Of a stretch of 33,451 nt of DNA, positions 29,791 through 33,451 are shown piece after piece. A model generated the notes under the pieces. The model was not told where the DNA came from, did not search any database, and saw nothing but the letters and a program-made list of their open reading frames with translations. Within the stretch, counting starts at the first letter, position 1; each line of letters opens with the position of its first letter. The DNA is from Stereocaulon alpinum (Eukaryota > Ascomycota > Lecanoromycetes > Lecanorales > Stereocaulaceae), in the NCBI GenBank assembly GCA_018257865.1, contig JAEUBA010000174.1, forward strand, positions 1 to 33,451, written 5' to 3'. A program made the position numbers and the translations under genes.

Positions 29791-30938
29791 GTTCTAATTA
29801 CTCTAACCTTTAAGGTTAAAGGCCTAGAGTAGAATAGGATAGTAATAACTTAAAGTTCTACCTAAAGGGGTATATAAGAGTCTACGGTTAGACTATAGGG
29901 GGAGTTATTAGAGTTAACCCCTACTTCTATAGACTTATAATAGTAAAGGATCTAATAGCTAGAATCCTAAGTAAGGGATCTCTAAGCAGCTATAGTAGAG
30001 TAGATAATTAAGGAAGTCTTAGGATAACCTAATACTAGGCTGAGTAAGGCCTAAGTAAGTTAGTAAGGTAAGACCTTTAAGGTAATATCTTTATTTAATA
30101 GCTTAAGCGAGACGGTAATACTACTACTACTAAAAATAATTCGTCTAGAAAAGATACGTCTATACTATAGAATATTAGAAGGTAAGTATATCTAATAGTT
30201 CGCTAATATATAAATTAATTTCCTACTAAGCTATAAGTATTTTATTACCGATCGAAATAAAATCCTTTACTACGTATAATTACTCGAAGGCGACGCGATA
30301 GTATAGTAGCGGAATAGGTTTAAGCTAGAAGAGGTAGATTAATATACCTTTAATTACTTTAAGACCTTCCTACTAGATTTAGTAGCTAACCTAATAAACT
30401 AACGGCTCCTCGTATATAAGCGCTGGAATAGCGTAAAATAGTAAAAGAAGTAAAAAGTCTCTATTTTTAAGGTATACCTAGAAGAGCTAGAAGCCTACCT
30501 AAAGGTCCTACTAAAAGCCTTTAAGGTAATAATATTCCTTAGTAAGTTATAACCTAATATTAAGGATAAAATCCTAAGTACTAGTAATATACTAAAGACG
30601 TAGGAAGAGATCCTAGCTTTAGTAGTTATATAAGAAAAAATTCTTAAAAGATCTTATTAGGGACCTAGAAAGTCTAATAATACTACTAGAGGTAGACCTT
30701 TAGAGGAGCGTATATTAAAGTATCTAAGTAGCGGAGGCGGTAAGCTATTATTAAAGCGCTTAAAGAAGGATAAGGACTACTAGCGGCCTAAGCCTTCAGC
30801 GAGCGCGCTAAGTAAACCTAAGTAAAAGAGTAATACTTATTTTATATATAGTAGTAAGGGATATTAGAAGAGGGATTACCTATAAAGAGATAATCCTAAC
30901 TTTACTCTAGTTAATACGGTATAGTTAAAAAACGATAA

Positions 30939-31018
30939 GGCCCCGTTAGCGGAGAACCGGCGGGGTAAGAAGGAGAAAGGCCCCGTTAGCGGAGAACCGG
31001 CGGAGTAAGAAGGAGAAA
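30939..31018. repeat. 40-bp tandem repeat, 2 copies
   Basis: Two 40-bp units start GGCCCCGTTAGCGGAGAACC and differ at one G/A site. They are GC-rich within AT-rich mutated sequence and lie between the gag and protease relics of the second element. Confidence 0.9.
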
Positions 31019-31639
31019 GGCTAATAGAGGCTTTTAATCCCCTATATCTAAAGGGCTAGGTAATAGCTTCTAAAGGATTATACCCCTTTAAGGGGCTAAT
31101 TAACCCTAGAGCGTAAATCAGCCTAGTCGCTTAGTAGTTTATAGTATAATATAATTTACTACTAAAACGCGCTATCTTACTAACGCTGGTATAGCTAAGC
31201 GGATAAGGTACTTATTATTATAGGGCGTATTAGCCGAGCTATAAAGCTACTAATAATTAGGGCTAAGAAAAGGAGTATAGCTCCTTATTCTATACTATCG
31301 ACTAAGAGGGTTCTAATCTAATTATTAGAATACCTACGCTCTATAAGTTAGGTATTATAGTCGATACGCTAGCGCGCTAATAGCGGTATTAAGTTAATAC
31401 TAAGTAGCTATAAATTAATAAACCGACCGAATTTACGTAAGTGTTATAATAGGAATAGTAAGTATTCGCTATAGTATATATTAGCGCTATAATAGCGGAG
31501 CTACCTTAGGCTAATAAGTCTAGTATAGTAGCCCTTCCTCCTTAATTATAGGAGTTTAAAGATATATTCTTAAATAAGAAGGCTAGAATCCTACCTAAGT
31601 AGAAATAGGGGGACTACGCTATTAAATTAAATAAGGGAG

Positions 31640-33328
31640 AGCTACTATACGGGCCCCTCTATAATTTATTAAGAGTTAAGCTTACGGAGCTGCGGCGCTA
31701 CCTTAATAATATATTAGTAAAGGGATAGATTCGCTATTCCGTTTTACTAGCGGGAGCACCTATCCTTTTTATACTAAAGAAGGATAGGGGGCTGCGCCTC
31801 TATATAGACTATAGGGGGTTAAATACGGTAATTATAAAGAATAGGTATCTATTACCTCTTATTACTAAAACGTTAGACCGCTTATACGGTACTAAGCGAT
31901 TTATAAAGTTAGACCTAAAGGATATATATTATCGTATTCGGATTAAATGTAGTAATAAATAGAAGATAGCGTTCTATACCTGCTACGGTTACTTTAAGTA
32001 TCTTATTATACTATTTAGGTTAGCTAATACCCCTGCTACCTTTTAAGTATATATTAATCGGGCCTTAGCCGGGCTAGTAGATATAATATATATAGTATAT
32101 TTAGATAATATTTTAATCTATTCCGGAGACCTAGCGGAGTACTAGCGGTACGTTAAGGAAGTGCTATAATAACTCCGATAGTACTAATTATACGCTAACT
32201 TAAAGAAGTGCGCGTTTAATACTACTTAGGTAGAGTTTTTAGGGTTTATTATATCGACTATAGGCGTAGCGATAGACCCGCGTAGGGTTACTACTATTAG
32301 GGAGTAGCTAAGACTAAAGACCTACCGTAAAGTTTAGGTCTTCCTAGGGTTTACTAACTTCTATCGCCGCTTTATCTACTACTATTCAGCTATCGCTACA
32401 CCCCTAACTAGCCTTTTAAAAGGTAGTAAGGAGGGTAAGAAGATAGGGCTATTTAAATAGTCTAATAATACTGCGTATACGTTCTAGGAACTATGTTAAA
32501 AGTTTATAGAAGCACCGCTACTACAGTATTTTAATCTATTATAAAAGATTCGAGTAGAGATAGATATATTAGCTTTTATAATTACTAGTATTCTATCCTA
32601 ACCTAATAATATAGGTAACTAGCGGCCTATAGCGTTCTAGTTATATAAGAGATTCTAGCAGAATAGAATTATAAGACGTATAACTAGAAGCTACTAGTAA
32701 TAGTAGATACCTTTAAATAGTAGCGCTACTATCTAGAAAGAAGCTTATACCCTATTAAAGTACTTACCAACTATAATAACTTACGTAGATTTATAAAGCT
32801 GAAAGAGCTAACTCTATAGTAAGCTTAGTAGGCCCTTAAGCTCGCCGTATATAACTTTAAAATTATTTATTAAGTAGGTAAAACTAATCCTACTAACCCG
32901 CTATTAAGATAACCTAATTACGAGGGTACTTCGCTATTTAATACTACTCTACTACTAACGTTATAAAATAAATTATCTTTATAGTTAGAAGAATTATCTT
33001 AGCTATATAAGCGGACCGAATATAGTATATTAGAGGCAGCCTTTCTTATTACTAGGATCTAGGTAGTAATACCTAGGAAAACTATAAGAGAACTCGTAGA
33101 GGGGCCGTATAAGGCGCCCTAAAGGTTATTAAAATAAGTAGTTTAGGAGCTGTAAGGCTTAGATAAATAGGTAATAAGGTTTAGAAAGGATAAGAATACT
33201 AAAATAGACCGCTATTATACCGGATATACTAATTAGTCTTTTAATAATAAGGACCTCCTGCGGTATAAAGGGTAATTATATATCCCTAATAATAGTACCC
33301 TAAGATAGGAGCTGATTAGTAAGTACTA
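31640..33328 (+). pseudogene. Broken pol region of the second element
   Basis: The RT pieces APILFILKKDRGLRLYIDYR near 31766 and KNRYLLPLITKTLDRLY near 31840 are readable. The catalytic box at 32098-32109 reads Y-L-D-N, keeping one Asp and losing the other. RNase H follows at about 32500-32830. The integrase begins near 33200 (YIPNNSTLR) and is cut off at about 33328. Stops are frequent throughout. Confidence 0.75.
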
Positions 33329-33451
33329 TTGATTGATTGATTGGTTTATACGCCTATTCTAGTATCTATATATACTAATAAGGGTGTTCTATTATATTAT
33401 TTGTGAAACTAGTAGATGGTATACGTAGTGTGCCTTTCCTAGCCGTAAGAG
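33329..33451. other. Sequence beyond the RIP block
   Basis: It starts at a GATTGATTGATTGG microsatellite. TG dinucleotides reappear at once (GGGTGTTC, TTGTGAAAC, GTGTGCC), so the heavily mutated element ends at this junction. No gene is visible in the remaining 120 bases. Confidence 0.6.

Larger units (their letters stand above)
29791..33328 (+). mobile_element. Second, diverged RIP-mutated Ty3/Gypsy element, truncated
   Basis: A leader (GTTCTAATTACTC) is followed by gag-like sequence (about 30060-30660), a zinc-knuckle-like region near 30840-30900, protease, RT, RNase H and the beginning of integrase (about 33200-33328). It then stops abruptly at a GATT tetranucleotide repeat. It is related to, but clearly diverged from, the upstream element across gag and pol. 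CA/TG depletion and stop density are equally severe. It is truncated on the right. Confidence 0.8.

Overview
The window looks like genomic DNA of a filamentous ascomycete (Pezizomycotina). The evidence is genes broken by short GT-AG introns (about 47-57 nt, some with a CTAAC-like branch site), a large single-exon Zn2Cys6/fungal_trans regulator, an Mnn4-type LicD protein, and a terminal block of Ty3/Gypsy retrotransposons carrying saturating repeat-induced point mutation (RIP). I cannot fix the class or species. The first 123 bases are an unbroken G run, most likely a sequencing or assembly artefact at a contig end.

Bases 124-20282 are gene-bearing. In order: an ENT3-type epsin (1030-2826, five exons); an unrecognised charged 204-aa protein (3522-4136); UTP-glucose-1-phosphate uridylyltransferase (5407-7499, one 515-nt intron holding a possible alternative first exon); a LicD/Mnn4-family protein (8333-9704, many introns and a 10-nt microexon); a Zn2Cys6 transcription factor (10981-13434, overlapping uORF at its start); an HNH-type zinc protein (13728-14758, three exons); a small secreted protein with a recent 57-residue tandem duplication (15052-15708, minus); a broken N-terminus of a second Zn2Cys6 regulator (16992-17146); an 84-aa single-pass membrane protein (17762-18016); and a 488-aa secreted Cys-rich glycoprotein (18816-20282, minus). 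These are independent genes, not an operon. UGP1 and the LicD protein are both linked to cell-surface glycan synthesis, but nothing here shows they are co-regulated.

Bases 20283-23738 hold no intact gene. They contain short repeats and a degraded Gln/Lys/Arg-rich coding relic. From 23739 to about 33328 the sequence changes abruptly: CA and TG dinucleotides almost vanish and TA dominates. This block holds a 1.13-kb 5' fragment of a Gypsy element, a longer related element (LTR-gag-protease-RT-RNase H-integrase), and a second diverged element cut off in its integrase. All are riddled with stops. Differences between the duplicated 1.13-kb copies are dominated by paired CG/TA exchanges, which is the most informative mutational signal in the window. 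No tRNA, rRNA or CRISPR array was found.

The strongest leads are the two secreted, internally repeated Cys proteins close to the RIP block, the CG/TA exchange pattern, the possible alternative UGP1 N-terminus, and the 8-bp repeat sitting inside the broken zinc cluster.
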